In this document: positions 49,056 to 58,179 of the stretch, piece after piece
Layout: each line of letters opens with the position of its first letter
Numbering within the stretch: position 1 is the stretch's first letter
NCBI GenBank assembly: GCA_947455465.1
Contig: CANGNS010000021.1
Span: forward strand, 1 to 64,000
Reading direction: 5' to 3'
Source: Comamonadaceae bacterium
GTDB lineage: Bacteria > Pseudomonadota > Gammaproteobacteria > Burkholderiales > Burkholderiaceae_C
DNA length: 64,000 nucleotides
The notes under the pieces: model-generated
Database searches by the model: none
What the model was told of the DNA's origin: nothing
Seen by the model: the letters and a program-made list of their open reading frames with translations, nothing else
Position numbers and translations under genes: made by a program

Positions 49056-51302
49056 TTAGAAGGTGTACTTCAGTTGCACATTGGCAGAGCGGCCATTGAC
49101 GGCGCGTGCGGCATGTCCATCGCCTTCAATCTCGGTGTAGCCCAGCGTGTTGAACATATTGTTCACACGTGCCGAGATTTGAATCTTGGGGCTGAACTGG
49201 TAGCTGGCAAAGAGGTTGACCGTGTTAAAGCCTGCCATGGTGATGGTGTTGGCATCGTCGCCGTAAGAGTCGCCGGTACCCACGATGGCCGCACCAATCT
49301 CAAACCGGTCCAGGCTGATCGAGGGGGCGATCTGGTAGACAAAGTCGGCCTGGCGGCGTGGCTTTTTACCGATGGTGCTCGCATCGTTGGAGTCAGAAAT
49401 CTTGGCATTGGTCCAGGTGGCGCCGCCGGCGATACGGACATCGCCCAGGGTCCAGACCGACTCGAGTTCCACGCCGTTAGAGGTGTAGCGGTTGGCCGTG
49501 AACTTTTGGGTCGTGGCCTCGTAGTTACTCTCGCTGGTTTTGGCGTTGAAGTAGGTGGCAAACACGCTCAGGCCATTGCCGCGCCATTTGAGGCCCAGCT
49601 CTTGCTGCTGGATTTGGTTGATGGCGATGGGCAGGGATCCATCCAGGGCGTTGCCATAGAGCAAGCGGTCAGCGCTAAAGGCCACGCCGTCGCTGGCGCG
49701 GGCAAAGCCGGACATAGAGGGGTTGAATGCGTAATTAGCACCCAGCGAGTAGGAGGTGTTTGAAACCTCGTACTTGATGACTTTTTGGGTTTTGGGATCC
49801 CAAGATTTCGTGCTGGCATTGCCCTCGATGGTGTAGCCACTGGCCTTTTGCTTGTCGCTGCGCACACTGGCGTCCACGATCAGGGCGCCGCTGTCGGCGG
49901 TCAGGGCCAGGTAGGGCGCGTTGTGGGTGTATTGCACGTCATAGTTGCGCACGCAGCAGCCGAACCAGGTATCAAAGCCCGAACTCACCGGCGCCGCGCT
50001 GGCAACACCCATGGCATTGACCACTTGGGCACCCGTGCCCGTCATTTTCAGGTTGTACTGGTTCCAAAACCAGGTTTGGGCGACATTTTGGGTGCCGCTA
50101 AACAGGCCTGCAATGGCGGTGACTTTGGCGCCGTCGGTTTTGAAAGACTTGCTCAGTTTGAGGTCGTTGAAGGTGTTACCCATGTCGTCCAGCGAGGTGT
50201 TGAACAAGGTGGCCGTGAAAAAGGCGGCTTTACCATTGCTGCCGTTGTCCGCTGGGAACAGGCCGATAAAGCGGCCGGAGTTGCTGGTTTTGCGGAATTT
50301 TTCTTCCACGGTCCAGTCATTGCCCAGGTTCAGGGCCGATTCAAAGCCCATCGCGTTGCTCACGATGTGCAAGCCGTCGCGGGTGCTGTTGCCGCTCATG
50401 CCGCCGTCGCGGTTCAACGTGCGGTCACTTTGCAGCGAGGGGGTAATGAAAAACGCCGTGCGCGGATCAATGCCATTGATGGTGTTGATCTGGCCGTTGC
50501 TTACCGTTACTGGCACAGGAAGTAGGGTAGGGGTGCGGTCGTCCAGCGACTTAAGGCTCAGGCGGATATAGCCGTTGTCCAGCTGTTGGGTGATGTTGGC
50601 GCGGATTTGGCCGCCCGACTCGGTGGTAAAGCCCGCTGGCCGCGTGCCTTCGCCATTGCGCTGAAAGCCGCCGATATGAAAAGTAGTGCGCGGCCCCAGG
50701 CTACCGCCGTAGTCCACGTCCAGGCGGTTTTGTTGTTGCTCCACACCGGTGGTCAAAGCCACCGAGCCGCCGGCTTCTTTGCCGGTCTTGCTGATGAAGT
50801 TGATCAGGCCGCCCGGTGAGTTGGTCGCCAGCGTCGAGGCCGAGCCACCGCGGATGACCTCTAGGCGGTCAATATTGCCGTCGGCACGCACGAATTGGTC
50901 GGCGGTGCCGAAGGAGATATCACCAAACAAAAGCACCGGCAGGCCGTCTTCTTGCAATTGCACGTAGCGCGAACCGCCGGCAGACAGCGGCACGCCACGC
51001 ACCGTGATATTGGCATTGCCCTCGCCACCCGAGGACTCCGAGCGCACGCCCGGAATGCTGCGCAGCAGTTCGGCGGCGCTGGTGGCACCTGTTTTTTCCA
51101 TTTGATCGGCGTCCAAAGTACTGACCGAGACGCTTTGTTTCATCTTGGGCAAGGCGGTGGAGGTGCCGGTAATGACGACCTGGTCAAGTTTGAGGCCGTC
51201 GGTGGACGAAGCGGCAGCGGTTTGCGCCAAGCTGGCGGTGGACGCAACCGCTAAAGCGGCTGCAAGCGCGACGGGGCGCGCGCGGAAAAATTGAACCTGC
51301 AT
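49056..51302 (-). CDS. TonB-dependent outer membrane receptor
   Basis: 748 residues from ATG 51302, with GAGGAG 5 bases upstream. Signal peptide ending ASLAQ, a TonB box-like DQVVITGT, plug domain (AAELLRSIPGVRSESSGGEG, RGVPLSAGGSRYVQLQEDG, IDRLEVIRGGSASTL) and a 22-strand barrel ending in NVQLKYTF with terminal Phe. Imports a ligand across the outer membrane using TonB energy. The position between a LacI regulator and a sucrose permease suggests a sugar ligand rather than iron (inference). A CC pair in GCCVRNYD in one extracellular loop is unusual. Confidence 0.87.
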   Translation of the reverse strand: MQVQFFRARPVALAAALAVASTASLAQTAAASSTDGLKLDQVVITGTSTALPKMKQSVSVSTLDADQMEKTGATSAAELLRSIPGVRSESSGGEGNANITVRGVPLSAGGSRYVQLQEDGLPVLLFGDISFGTADQFVRADGNIDRLEVIRGGSASTLATNSPGGLINFISKTGKEAGGSVALTTGVEQQQNRLDVDYGGSLGPRTTFHIGGFQRNGEGTRPAGFTTESGGQIRANITQQLDNGYIRLSLKSLDDRTPTLLPVPVTVSNGQINTINGIDPRTAFFITPSLQSDRTLNRDGGMSGNSTRDGLHIVSNAMGFESALNLGNDWTVEEKFRKTSNSGRFIGLFPADNGSNGKAAFFTATLFNTSLDDMGNTFNDLKLSKSFKTDGAKVTAIAGLFSGTQNVAQTWFWNQYNLKMTGTGAQVVNAMGVASAAPVSSGFDTWFGCCVRNYDVQYTHNAPYLALTADSGALIVDASVRSDKQKASGYTIEGNASTKSWDPKTQKVIKYEVSNTSYSLGANYAFNPSMSGFARASDGVAFSADRLLYGNALDGSLPIAINQIQQQELGLKWRGNGLSVFATYFNAKTSESNYEATTQKFTANRYTSNGVELESVWTLGDVRIAGGATWTNAKISDSNDASTIGKKPRRQADFVYQIAPSISLDRFEIGAAIVGTGDSYGDDANTITMAGFNTVNLFASYQFSPKIQISARVNNMFNTLGYTEIEGDGHAARAVNGRSANVQLKYTF

Positions 51303-51438
51303 GGAGTCTCCTCTTGATTGCCGTTGCCTTTTTTGGCCGCCGGCATGGTTTGCTACAAAAAATTTGAAATGGCCTGTGCAAGCCGGGGAATGCAGCGCAA
51401 TACGCAATCTAACCGGAGCACGGCTGAATTCTTTTTTA

Positions 51439-51454
51439 TTGCAATCGATTGCAA
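51439..51454. promoter_or_regulatory. Perfect LacI-type operator upstream of the TonB receptor
   Basis: TTGCAATCGATTGCAA is a perfect 16-bp palindrome with the central CG of LacI-family operators. It overlaps a candidate promoter on the minus strand (-35 TTTACA at 51461-51466, 17-base spacer, -10 TGCAAT). A degenerate second copy (TGCAAACGATTCCC) begins at 51518. Confidence 0.75.
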
Positions 51455-51463
51455 AATAGGTGT

Positions 51464-51506
51464 AAACCCTATATTTAGACGTAAAACAACAAAATTTTTA
51501 GGGTTT
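51464..51506. promoter_or_regulatory. Inverted repeat AAACCCTA / TAGGGTTT in the receptor promoter region
   Basis: Arms at 51464-51471 and 51499-51506 separated by 27 AT-rich bases, just upstream of the LacI-type operator. May be a second regulator site; purpose unknown. Confidence 0.45.
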
Positions 51507-51540
51507 GCAAAGATTTATGCAAACGATTCCCGAGTGGGCG

Positions 51541-52617
51541 TCAGCTGGCTTTGCGGCTGCTTTCTCGCTCTATCAAGCGCACTGGTAATGTGCGCGAGGG
51601 GGCGCTACTGCCCGCAAGCATGGACAGCAGGGCATTTACCAGCGCTTGGCCCGCAGCGGGGATAGGTTGGTGCACACTGGTCAATGACGGTTCGCAGTAG
51701 CCCGCGATGGGCATATCGTCGTAGCCGACAACGGCGACGTCTTGAGGCACTTTGATGCCGCGCGAGCGAAGCGCCTGGATCATTTGAATGGCCATCAGGT
51801 CACTGCAGGCGAGCACGCCGTCAAATCGTGCACCACTGTCACAGAGATGCTCGATGGCTTGCCGCGCAGCTTCCTCCTCGAAAGGGATCCGGGCTTGCAA
51901 GTCCGGTTGCGGCGACAAACCAGCGGCGGCATGTGCGCGTTTGTAGCCCTCCAAACGGAGCCAGACCTCAGGTAGATCAGCATCACCCAGAAAGGCAATA
52001 CGTCGGCGCCCCTGGGCGAGTAAATGGGCAGTGGCCTGCGCACCGCCATCCTTGTTATCTCCACCGACAGTGCAATAGAGTTGCTGCGGTAATTCGCCGC
52101 CCCACACCGCCAGGGGGACCTTGCGTGCGGCTAACTGGTTGAGTTGGTCATGGTGGCGCCACTGGCCGATGATGATCAAGCCCACCGCTTTGCCCGCGTC
52201 GAACAAACGTCCGGCAGCATCTAATTGCTCGGAGTCGACGCGCGAGAGCAGCATGTCATAGCCGTGCTCGGTCAGGGCGTCGGCGATGGCGCCCAGGATA
52301 GACAGAAAGAAGGGGTCTGAAATATGCTGGCGCGAACCGGCATCAAAGGGAATTACCACCGCGATAGTCTGGTTTTTTTGCATGCGCAGGTTTTGCGCGC
52401 CCAGGTTGACGGTGTAGTTGAGGCTTTGTGCAAGTTGGGCTATGCGCTCGCGCGTGGCGGCCTTGATCAAGGGGGAGCCACTGAGCGCACGAGAAACCGT
52501 GGCCACCGACACGCCTGCCAAGCGGGCGATATCAGCCATTTGCAGGCGCGCGGGAATCTGGGGCTTACCGCCCTGGCCATTCTTGGTCACATTATCGGAG
52601 GTGGAATCTTGAAGCAT
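51541..52617 (-). CDS. LacI family transcriptional repressor
   Basis: 358 residues from ATG 52617; a TTG further upstream is possible. The LacI helix-turn-helix MADIARLAGVSVATVSRALSG begins near residue 27, after an unusual N-terminal extension, then the hinge (NLGAQNLRMQKNQTIAVVIPFD) and a periplasmic-binding-like sensor domain (DPFFLSILGAIADAL, GVLACSDLMAIQMIQALR, VVGYDDMPIAGYCEPSLTSV). It sits just upstream of the receptor and most likely binds the 51439-51454 palindrome, released by sucrose or a breakdown product (inference). A CAACGTTG palindrome at 52639-52646 lies before its own start. Confidence 0.9.
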   Translation of the reverse strand: MLQDSTSDNVTKNGQGGKPQIPARLQMADIARLAGVSVATVSRALSGSPLIKAATRERIAQLAQSLNYTVNLGAQNLRMQKNQTIAVVIPFDAGSRQHISDPFFLSILGAIADALTEHGYDMLLSRVDSEQLDAAGRLFDAGKAVGLIIIGQWRHHDQLNQLAARKVPLAVWGGELPQQLYCTVGGDNKDGGAQATAHLLAQGRRRIAFLGDADLPEVWLRLEGYKRAHAAAGLSPQPDLQARIPFEEEAARQAIEHLCDSGARFDGVLACSDLMAIQMIQALRSRGIKVPQDVAVVGYDDMPIAGYCEPSLTSVHQPIPAAGQALVNALLSMLAGSSAPSRTLPVRLIERESSRKAS

Positions 52618-52687
52618 TGGGGGCGATGGGATCGGGGCCAACGTTGTACTTTAGAGGGGGTCTTGGGCGCTCGCGCAAAACCGGGAT

Positions 52688-52716
52688 AAAAAAAAGGCAC
52701 TGAACAATACAGTGCC
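52688..52716 (-). terminator. Rho-independent terminator of the exbB-exbD-exbD-tonB operon
   Basis: On the minus strand GGCACTG and CAGTGCC form the stem (plus positions 52696-52702 and 52710-52716), followed by a run of eight or more T. Separates the TonB system from the LacI gene. Confidence 0.88.
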
Positions 52717-52753
52717 TCCTTTATAGCAGCCGGGCGCAAGCCCGCTGCACCGG

Positions 52754-53428
52754 TCAGTCGATCTTGAAGTTGAACTCCTGCGTCGCAACCGATTCTGCGC
52801 CACTGTTGTCTGAGACGCACTTGTATTGCATGATCGCCGCCTTGACGGCCGCGTGGAACACGCGTGGCCCCGACAAGATGGTGACGTCTTGCACCGCGCC
52901 ATTTTTCAGCGTGATTTGCGCCTTGACCACACCCGTAGTGCCGTCTTGCAGAGCACGGCGCGGCATTTCAGGCGGAACCTGGGTTGGGCACATGACCGCA
53001 ATCGTCTTGGGCGCGGGCGGTGCCGCAGGCGGTGCCGGCGGGGGAGGGGCGGCAATCACATGGGGCGTTGGCGGGGGCGTCGACACCGATTGAATGACGG
53101 GCGCGGTCGACGTCGTCTGCGGCGCAACATCTGGCGGCGGCACAAAGGGCGGTGGAGGCGCTTGCGACTTGGGCGCCTCTGGCGGCGGCTCAATTTTCTT
53201 GGGCGGCGGCGGTGGAGGCGGGGGGATGATCACCTCTTGGATCACCACCGCTTCCAGCGGTTTTTTGATCAGGTTCAGGCCTTTGCGCGCCAAACCGGAG
53301 ACCAGCACATAGCCAATCACGAGGTGAATGGCGACGACGATCACGATCCCTTTGACGCGGCGGCTGTTGTCCTGGTTGTCGTAGCCGTAGCTGCTATTGG
53401 CTACCGGGGCGTTGTTCAAGTTGCTCAT
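52754..53428 (-). CDS. tonB: TonB energy transducer
   Basis: 224 residues. One N-terminal membrane helix (GIVIVVAIHLVIGYVLV), a long Pro-rich periplasm-spanning region (about residues 68-145) and the TonB C-terminal domain (MPRRALQDGTTGVVKAQITLKNGAVQDV). Carries proton-motive energy from ExbB/ExbD to outer-membrane receptors. Start overlaps the upstream exbD stop by four bases. Last gene of its operon. Confidence 0.9.
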   Translation of the reverse strand: MSNLNNAPVANSSYGYDNQDNSRRVKGIVIVVAIHLVIGYVLVSGLARKGLNLIKKPLEAVVIQEVIIPPPPPPPPKKIEPPPEAPKSQAPPPPFVPPPDVAPQTTSTAPVIQSVSTPPPTPHVIAAPPPPAPPAAPPAPKTIAVMCPTQVPPEMPRRALQDGTTGVVKAQITLKNGAVQDVTILSGPRVFHAAVKAAIMQYKCVSDNSGAESVATQEFNFKID

Positions 53429-53853
53429 TGGACAAACTGCTCCGCGCCGATCACGGCAATTTTGGTCAGCCCCAGGCGCTTGCTGCTAGAGAGCACATTG
53501 GCAAAAACGGCGTAACGCGCGTCTTTGTTAGGGCGGATATGCACTTCTGGCTGCGCAGCCCATTGGCTGATCGCCTGCATTTTTTGGTCCAGTTCGGCGG
53601 CGGTAACCGCCGTGCCGTTCCAGTACACGGTACTGGAGGCGTCAATATCGAGCTGGATTTTTTCCGGCTTCGGCAAATTGGTGGGTGGCGCGCCAACCGG
53701 CATTTCCAAATTCACCGCATGCAATTGGATCGGGATGGTGATGATCAGCATCACCAAGAGCACCAGCATCACGTCGATCAGCGGCGTGGTGTTGATCTCC
53801 ATCATCACCTCGGGTTCGTCCGAGCCGCTGCTGTTTCCTACATTCATGGCCAT
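53425..53853 (-). CDS. exbD: ExbD biopolymer transport protein (second copy)
   Basis: 142 residues. One membrane helix with the essential Asp in TTPLIDVMLVLLVMLIIT, then a periplasmic domain (PEVHIRPNKDARYAVFANVL). Works with ExbB as the proton channel that energises TonB. Paralogous to the exbD just upstream but clearly diverged outside the helix; the two share the start MAMNVG. Confidence 0.9.
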   Translation of the reverse strand: MAMNVGNSSGSDEPEVMMEINTTPLIDVMLVLLVMLIITIPIQLHAVNLEMPVGAPPTNLPKPEKIQLDIDASSTVYWNGTAVTAAELDQKMQAISQWAAQPEVHIRPNKDARYAVFANVLSSSKRLGLTKIAVIGAEQFVQ

Positions 53854-53872
53854 GGGATGTTTCCTTGTGCGC

Positions 53873-54301
53873 CTAGTTCAGCGGGGGAGGTTCAGTGATA
53901 AATGCCACTTTGACGATGCCAGCGCGCTGGCAGGCCAGCAGTACTTTGCCCACGCCTTCGTAGCGCGCGCTAAAGTCACCGCGGATTTGCACCTCGGGCT
54001 GCGGCTTCATGGTCGATACTTTTTTGAGCTTCTCGGTCAGAGCTTCCACGCTGTTGATGCGTGCCTCGTACCAATAGATATTGCTTTGCGGGTCCACCGA
54101 GATGATGACATTCTCGGGCTTGGTCTCACGCACCTCAACGCGCTCTTTAGGCAGCGTGACAGGGATCGCCGTCGTAACCACCGGGATGGTGATCAAAAAG
54201 ATGATCAGCAGCACCAACATCACGTCCACCAAAGGAGTGGTGTTGATGGCCGAAATAACGGCATCTTCCCCTTCGGAACTGGAGCCCACGTTCATGGCCA
54301 T
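53873..54301 (-). CDS. exbD: ExbD biopolymer transport protein (first copy)
   Basis: 142 residues. TTPLVDVMLVLLIIFLIT carries the membrane Asp; the periplasmic domain includes VQIRGDFSARYEGVGKVLLACQ. Two exbD genes in tandem are common in Xanthomonas- and Burkholderiales-type TonB operons. It is 19 bases upstream of the second copy. Confidence 0.9.
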   Translation of the reverse strand: MAMNVGSSSEGEDAVISAINTTPLVDVMLVLLIIFLITIPVVTTAIPVTLPKERVEVRETKPENVIISVDPQSNIYWYEARINSVEALTEKLKKVSTMKPQPEVQIRGDFSARYEGVGKVLLACQRAGIVKVAFITEPPPLN

Positions 54302-54343
54302 GGTGTGTCTTCCTTTGAATTATGTGCCTGGCAGGCAGGGCTT

Positions 54344-54399
54344 GAAAGCGGCTTGGGCGCGGTTGCTGGCCATCGATGCCAGGGCGCTTGGCCGCTTTC
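54344..54399. other. Long inverted repeat between exbB and exbD
   Basis: Arms GAAAGCGGC (54344-54352) and GCCGCTTTC (54391-54399), with a nested CTGGC/GCCAG hairpin (54366-54382). It fills most of the 107-base gap between exbB and exbD and may set the ratio of ExbB to ExbD by partial termination or mRNA processing. Confidence 0.5.
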
Positions 54400-54408
54400 C
54401 TGCGGCAA

Positions 54409-55197
54409 TTAACCTTTGATGGTGCCCAGCACCACAGCGTGCAAGTCGCTGCTAAAGGCGCGGACCTGGTCCATCACGGCTTTGTTGCGGCGCACCAGCC
54501 AGTTGTAAGCCAACACAGCAGGAACCGCAACGGCCAGACCGATAGCGGTCATGATCAGCGCCTCGCCCACGGGGCCGGCCACTTTGTCAATGGAGGCTTG
54601 GCCGGAAATGCCGATGGCCGTCAGCGCGTGGTAAATGCCCCAAACAGTGCCGAACAGTCCGACAAAAGGAGAGGTAGAGCCCACGGTGGCCAAGAAAGCC
54701 AGGCCGCCTTGGGTGTTGCCCTGGATGCGGTCGACGGCGCGCTGCAGTCCCATAGAGACCCAGTCGTTGACGGGAATGTGTCCCATCAGGCCTTCGTGTT
54801 TCTTCACTGCGTTATTGGCAGCATCGGCCATAAAGCGGTAGGGGCTGTCCTCTGCCAGCGCTTTGGTACCCTCGGCCACGGTTTTGGCGGTCCAAAAAGC
54901 TTGGGCCTCTTCTGCTTGCTTGCCCATTTTGGACTGCTCTAGCACCTTAACCACCATGATGTACCAGCTTCCGATACTCATGATGACCAACATCAGCAAA
55001 ACGGTTTTGGTCACCACGTCGGAGGTGGCCCACAAGGCTTCGAGTCCGTAGGGGTTGCTGGTGGCCGCTGCGGCGACGGCAGCACTGGCGGTTTGGGCAG
55101 CAGGTTCTGCGGTTTGCGCTAGCGCGGCTGCACCGGCAAACAGAATGGCCAAGCCAAAAGAAATGGATTTCGACGTACGGATACCGGAATTAAGCAT
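54409..55197 (-). CDS. exbB: ExbB proton channel subunit (MotA/TolQ/ExbB family)
   Basis: 262 residues. Signal-like N-terminus ending AALAQ and an Ala-rich periplasmic segment, then three membrane helices (VLLMLVIMSIGSWYIMVV; LATVGSTSPFVGLFGTVWGIYHAL; GEALIMTAIGLAVAVPAVLAYN). The GLFGTVWGI segment is the family signature. First gene of the exbB-exbD-exbD-tonB operon. Confidence 0.92.
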   Translation of the reverse strand: MLNSGIRTSKSISFGLAILFAGAAALAQTAEPAAQTASAAVAAAATSNPYGLEALWATSDVVTKTVLLMLVIMSIGSWYIMVVKVLEQSKMGKQAEEAQAFWTAKTVAEGTKALAEDSPYRFMADAANNAVKKHEGLMGHIPVNDWVSMGLQRAVDRIQGNTQGGLAFLATVGSTSPFVGLFGTVWGIYHALTAIGISGQASIDKVAGPVGEALIMTAIGLAVAVPAVLAYNWLVRRNKAVMDQVRAFSSDLHAVVLGTIKG

Positions 55198-55261
55198 TGG
55201 ATGTCCCCAAAGTAAAAATTGTGCGCTTACCCTTAGCTTACCAAAAAAATATTGGTGCCAA

Positions 55262-56314
55262 TTACGAAGCGGTTACTACGACGCAAGCGGCAGTATCTCT
55301 CTTGGCTATGGAGCCAATCGTATATACCGTCTCGCCCGCCGCTTGCAGCGTTTGTACACAAGCGGCTGCATGTTGCGCATCGACCAAAAGGACCATGCCG
55401 ATGCCATTATTGAAGGTTCGGTTCATTTCGGTGTCATCGATACCGGCGGTGGTTTGCAGCCAGGCAAATAATTCACTCTGTGGCCAGCTTCCTTGAGAGA
55501 GATGGGCGGCGCAATCCTCTGGCAAAACACGAGGGATATTTTCTAATAATCCGCCCCCGGTTATATGCGCCAGCGCCTTGATGGGGTGCGCAGCCAGCGC
55601 CTCTAATACTGGCTTTACATACAGCCTGGTGGGCGCCATCAGTGCCTCTTTGAAAGGTTTGCCGTCCAGGGTTTCTGGCCAGTGACCGGCCGCGCGCTCC
55701 ATACATTTGCGCACCAAACTAAAACCATTGGAATGCACGCCGCTGGAGGCCAGGCCCAGCACCACGTCGCCCGGGGCCACATTGGCGCCCGTCAATATCT
55801 TGGATTTTTCGACCGCGCCCACCGCAAAACCGGCCAAATCGTATTCGCCTGGGGGGTACATGCCGGGCATTTCTGCGGTTTCCCCGCCGATGAGCGCGCA
55901 CCCGGACAGTTCGCAGCCCTTGGCGATCCCGCCAATCACGGCCGCCGCCGTGTCCACGTCGAGCTTGCCGCAGGCAAAGTAATCCAGAAAAAACAGGGGC
56001 TCAGCGCCTTGCACCAGCACGTCATTGACGCTCATGGCCACCAGATCGATGCCCACGGTGTCGTGCATATTCCATTCAAAAGCCAGCTTGAGCTTGGTGC
56101 CCACGCCGTCGGTGCCGCTGACCAGCACCGGTTCTTTGTAGCGCTTGGGCACCTCAAACAGAGCGCCAAAGCCACCAATCCCGGCCAGCACACCCTCGCG
56201 CATGGTTTTGCGCGCCAGCGGCTTGATGCGCTCGACCAGCGCGTCGCCCGCGTCAATATCGACGCCGGCAGCTTTGTAAGACAGAGGGCTTGGGGGCTGG
56301 GAGGAGGTGGTCAT
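55262..56314 (-). CDS. purM: Phosphoribosylformylglycinamidine cyclo-ligase (AIR synthetase)
   Basis: 350 residues from ATG 56314; 12 further upstream residues are possible but unlike the family. Closes the imidazole ring in purine synthesis. [23 protein letters not shown] start, [39 protein letters not shown] and [17 protein letters not shown] are all typical. Divergent from the AI-2E permease gene. Confidence 0.95.
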   Translation of the reverse strand: MTTSSQPPSPLSYKAAGVDIDAGDALVERIKPLARKTMREGVLAGIGGFGALFEVPKRYKEPVLVSGTDGVGTKLKLAFEWNMHDTVGIDLVAMSVNDVLVQGAEPLFFLDYFACGKLDVDTAAAVIGGIAKGCELSGCALIGGETAEMPGMYPPGEYDLAGFAVGAVEKSKILTGANVAPGDVVLGLASSGVHSNGFSLVRKCMERAAGHWPETLDGKPFKEALMAPTRLYVKPVLEALAAHPIKALAHITGGGLLENIPRVLPEDCAAHLSQGSWPQSELFAWLQTTAGIDDTEMNRTFNNGIGMVLLVDAQHAAACVQTLQAAGETVYTIGSIAKRDTAACVVVTAS

Positions 56315-56420
56315 GGGCTTGGGGCAGCTGGCCTTGCGGCCGGTAGACAAGGGCGGGGGAGGCCCCCGATAGAATGAAGACTGATTTTACGGGCTCAACC
56401 TGGCCGACTTTGGAGATGCC

Positions 56421-57497
56421 TTGACCGACTCCCAGAAAAGCCTCGCCGCGTGGGCTGCCATCACCGCCGCATTCATTCTGACCCTGTGGCTGCTGGCGCC
56501 GGTGCTGGCGCCTTTTGCCGTCGCTGCCGTGCTGGCCTATGCACTGACGCCCTTGGTTGACTGGATCGACGCCCGCCTGGGTGGCGCTGTGCCGCGTGTG
56601 CTGGCGGTGGTGCTGGTCGAATTGCTGTTTTTGGTGCTGTTGGTAGGGCTGATTTTGCTGATCGTGCCCATCATGGCCAAAGAATTGCCCCTGATGCGCG
56701 ACCAGTTGCCCGGCCTTTTGGCCCAGGTCAACGCCGCCGCCCAGCCTACGCTGGGCCGCCTTGGGCTGCATTTCAGCCTGGAGGCCCAGAGCATCAAGAG
56801 TTTTGTGATGACCTACCTCAACGCCAATGTCGAAGACACCATGGGCTCGGTGCTGTCCTCGCTCAAACTAGGGGGCAGCGCGGCGCTGGCCTTGGCGGGC
56901 AATTTGGTGCTCATTCCGGTCGTGCTTTTTTACCTGCTGATGGACTGGGAGCGCTTTATGACCGCCTTGCGCACCCTGATTCCGCCGCACTGGCGCGACA
57001 GTGCCCAGAGCTTTTTGAGCGACGCTGACCAGGTACTGGGCGAATACCTGCGCGGGCAGCTCATGGTCATGGGCGTGCTGGCCGTGTATTACAGCCTGGC
57101 TTTATCCGCATTCGGGCTGGATTTGGCCTTTCCCATTGGCGCATTTACCGGTCTGGCCGTTTTTGTGCCTTATTTGGGCTTTGGGCTGGGCCTGGTGTTG
57201 GCGCTTTTGGCGGGGCTCTTGGAGTTTTCGGCCACCCAGGGCGCTAGCTATGCTTTGCTGATGGTGGCCGTGGTGTTTGGGGCAGGCCAAGTGATTGAGA
57301 GCTTTATTCTCACGCCGCGCCTGGTCGGTAAACGCATAGGCCTGCATCCTGTGGCTGTCATTTTTGCGCTGATGGCTTTTGGGCAGTTGTTTGGCTTTGT
57401 CGGCATTTTGGTGGCGCTACCGGCCAGCGCGGTGCTTTTGGTGGCCATCCGGCGCGTGCGGGCCAGTTATTTGGCCAGTGGCCTGTACCAACGCTAG
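56421..57497 (+). CDS. AI-2E family transporter
   Basis: 358 residues. TTG start with GGAG 5 bases upstream. Eight hydrophobic segments and the family block VIPVVLFYLLMDWERF, VFVPYLGFGLGLVLALLAG and a C-terminal LVGKRIGLHPVAVIFALMAFGQLFG, cut to its key features. Members export small molecules or act as Na+/H+ antiporters; the name does not prove autoinducer transport. Next to hda and divergent from purM, an arrangement seen in related genomes (memory). Confidence 0.85.
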   Translation: MTDSQKSLAAWAAITAAFILTLWLLAPVLAPFAVAAVLAYALTPLVDWIDARLGGAVPRVLAVVLVELLFLVLLVGLILLIVPIMAKELPLMRDQLPGLLAQVNAAAQPTLGRLGLHFSLEAQSIKSFVMTYLNANVEDTMGSVLSSLKLGGSAALALAGNLVLIPVVLFYLLMDWERFMTALRTLIPPHWRDSAQSFLSDADQVLGEYLRGQLMVMGVLAVYYSLALSAFGLDLAFPIGAFTGLAVFVPYLGFGLGLVLALLAGLLEFSATQGASYALLMVAVVFGAGQVIESFILTPRLVGKRIGLHPVAVIFALMAFGQLFGFVGILVALPASAVLLVAIRRVRASYLASGLYQR

Positions 57498-57504
57498 ACC
57501 GCCG

Positions 57505-58179
57505 ATGCAGCAAATCGCGCTTGACATCGGCCTGGGGGCGAACCCAACGCTGGCCAATTATTTTGCCGGCCCCAATGGCGACGCCTTGAGCCACCTCCAG
57601 CGTCTGGCCCAATGGCCTCTGACCGACAGCGTGCCCACCTACCTGTGGGGCGCAGCGGGCAGCGGCAAGACCCATTTGCTGCGCGCCTGCGCGACCGCAC
57701 TTGGCGCCCAAGGCGCCAGCGTGGGCTGGCTTGATGCCAGCGAGACCGAGGCGCCCGAATTTGACGAGTCCTGGTCCCTGCTGGTGATGGACGACGTGCA
57801 TATCTACGACGCGCAGCGCCAGCACACGGCTTTTGGCTGGTTTGTGCAGGCGGCCAGCTTGCAGCGCCCGGTACTGTGCGCCGGCAGCAGCGCGCCGGTG
57901 GACCTGCTTTTGCGCGAGGACTTGCGCACCCGCCTAGGCTGGGGCCATGTTTTTGGCCTGCAGCCGCTGACCGAGCCCCAAACCCGCGCCGCGCTGCGCC
58001 GGGCGGCCGACGCGCGCGGCCTGTTTCTGGGCGATGAGGTCATGGATTTCACCTTGCGCCGCTTCAGCCGCGACCTGGGCACCCTGTTTGCGCTGCTCGA
58101 CGAGCTGGACCGCTACGCGCTGCAAACCCAGCGCGCCATCACCATCCCTCTTTTGAAATCCATGTTGGAGAACACATGA
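57505..58179 (+). CDS. hda: DnaA regulatory inactivator Hda
   Basis: 224 residues from ATG 57505. DnaA-like AAA+ protein lacking the DNA-binding domain. Opens MQQIALDIGLGANPTLANYF with an ALDI/clamp-binding-like start, Walker A WGAAGSGKTHLLRA, Walker B LLVMDDVHIY. With the sliding clamp it promotes hydrolysis of DnaA-bound ATP and prevents re-initiation. The stop overlaps the next start (ATGA). Confidence 0.9.
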   Translation: MQQIALDIGLGANPTLANYFAGPNGDALSHLQRLAQWPLTDSVPTYLWGAAGSGKTHLLRACATALGAQGASVGWLDASETEAPEFDESWSLLVMDDVHIYDAQRQHTAFGWFVQAASLQRPVLCAGSSAPVDLLLREDLRTRLGWGHVFGLQPLTEPQTRAALRRAADARGLFLGDEVMDFTLRRFSRDLGTLFALLDELDRYALQTQRAITIPLLKSMLENT

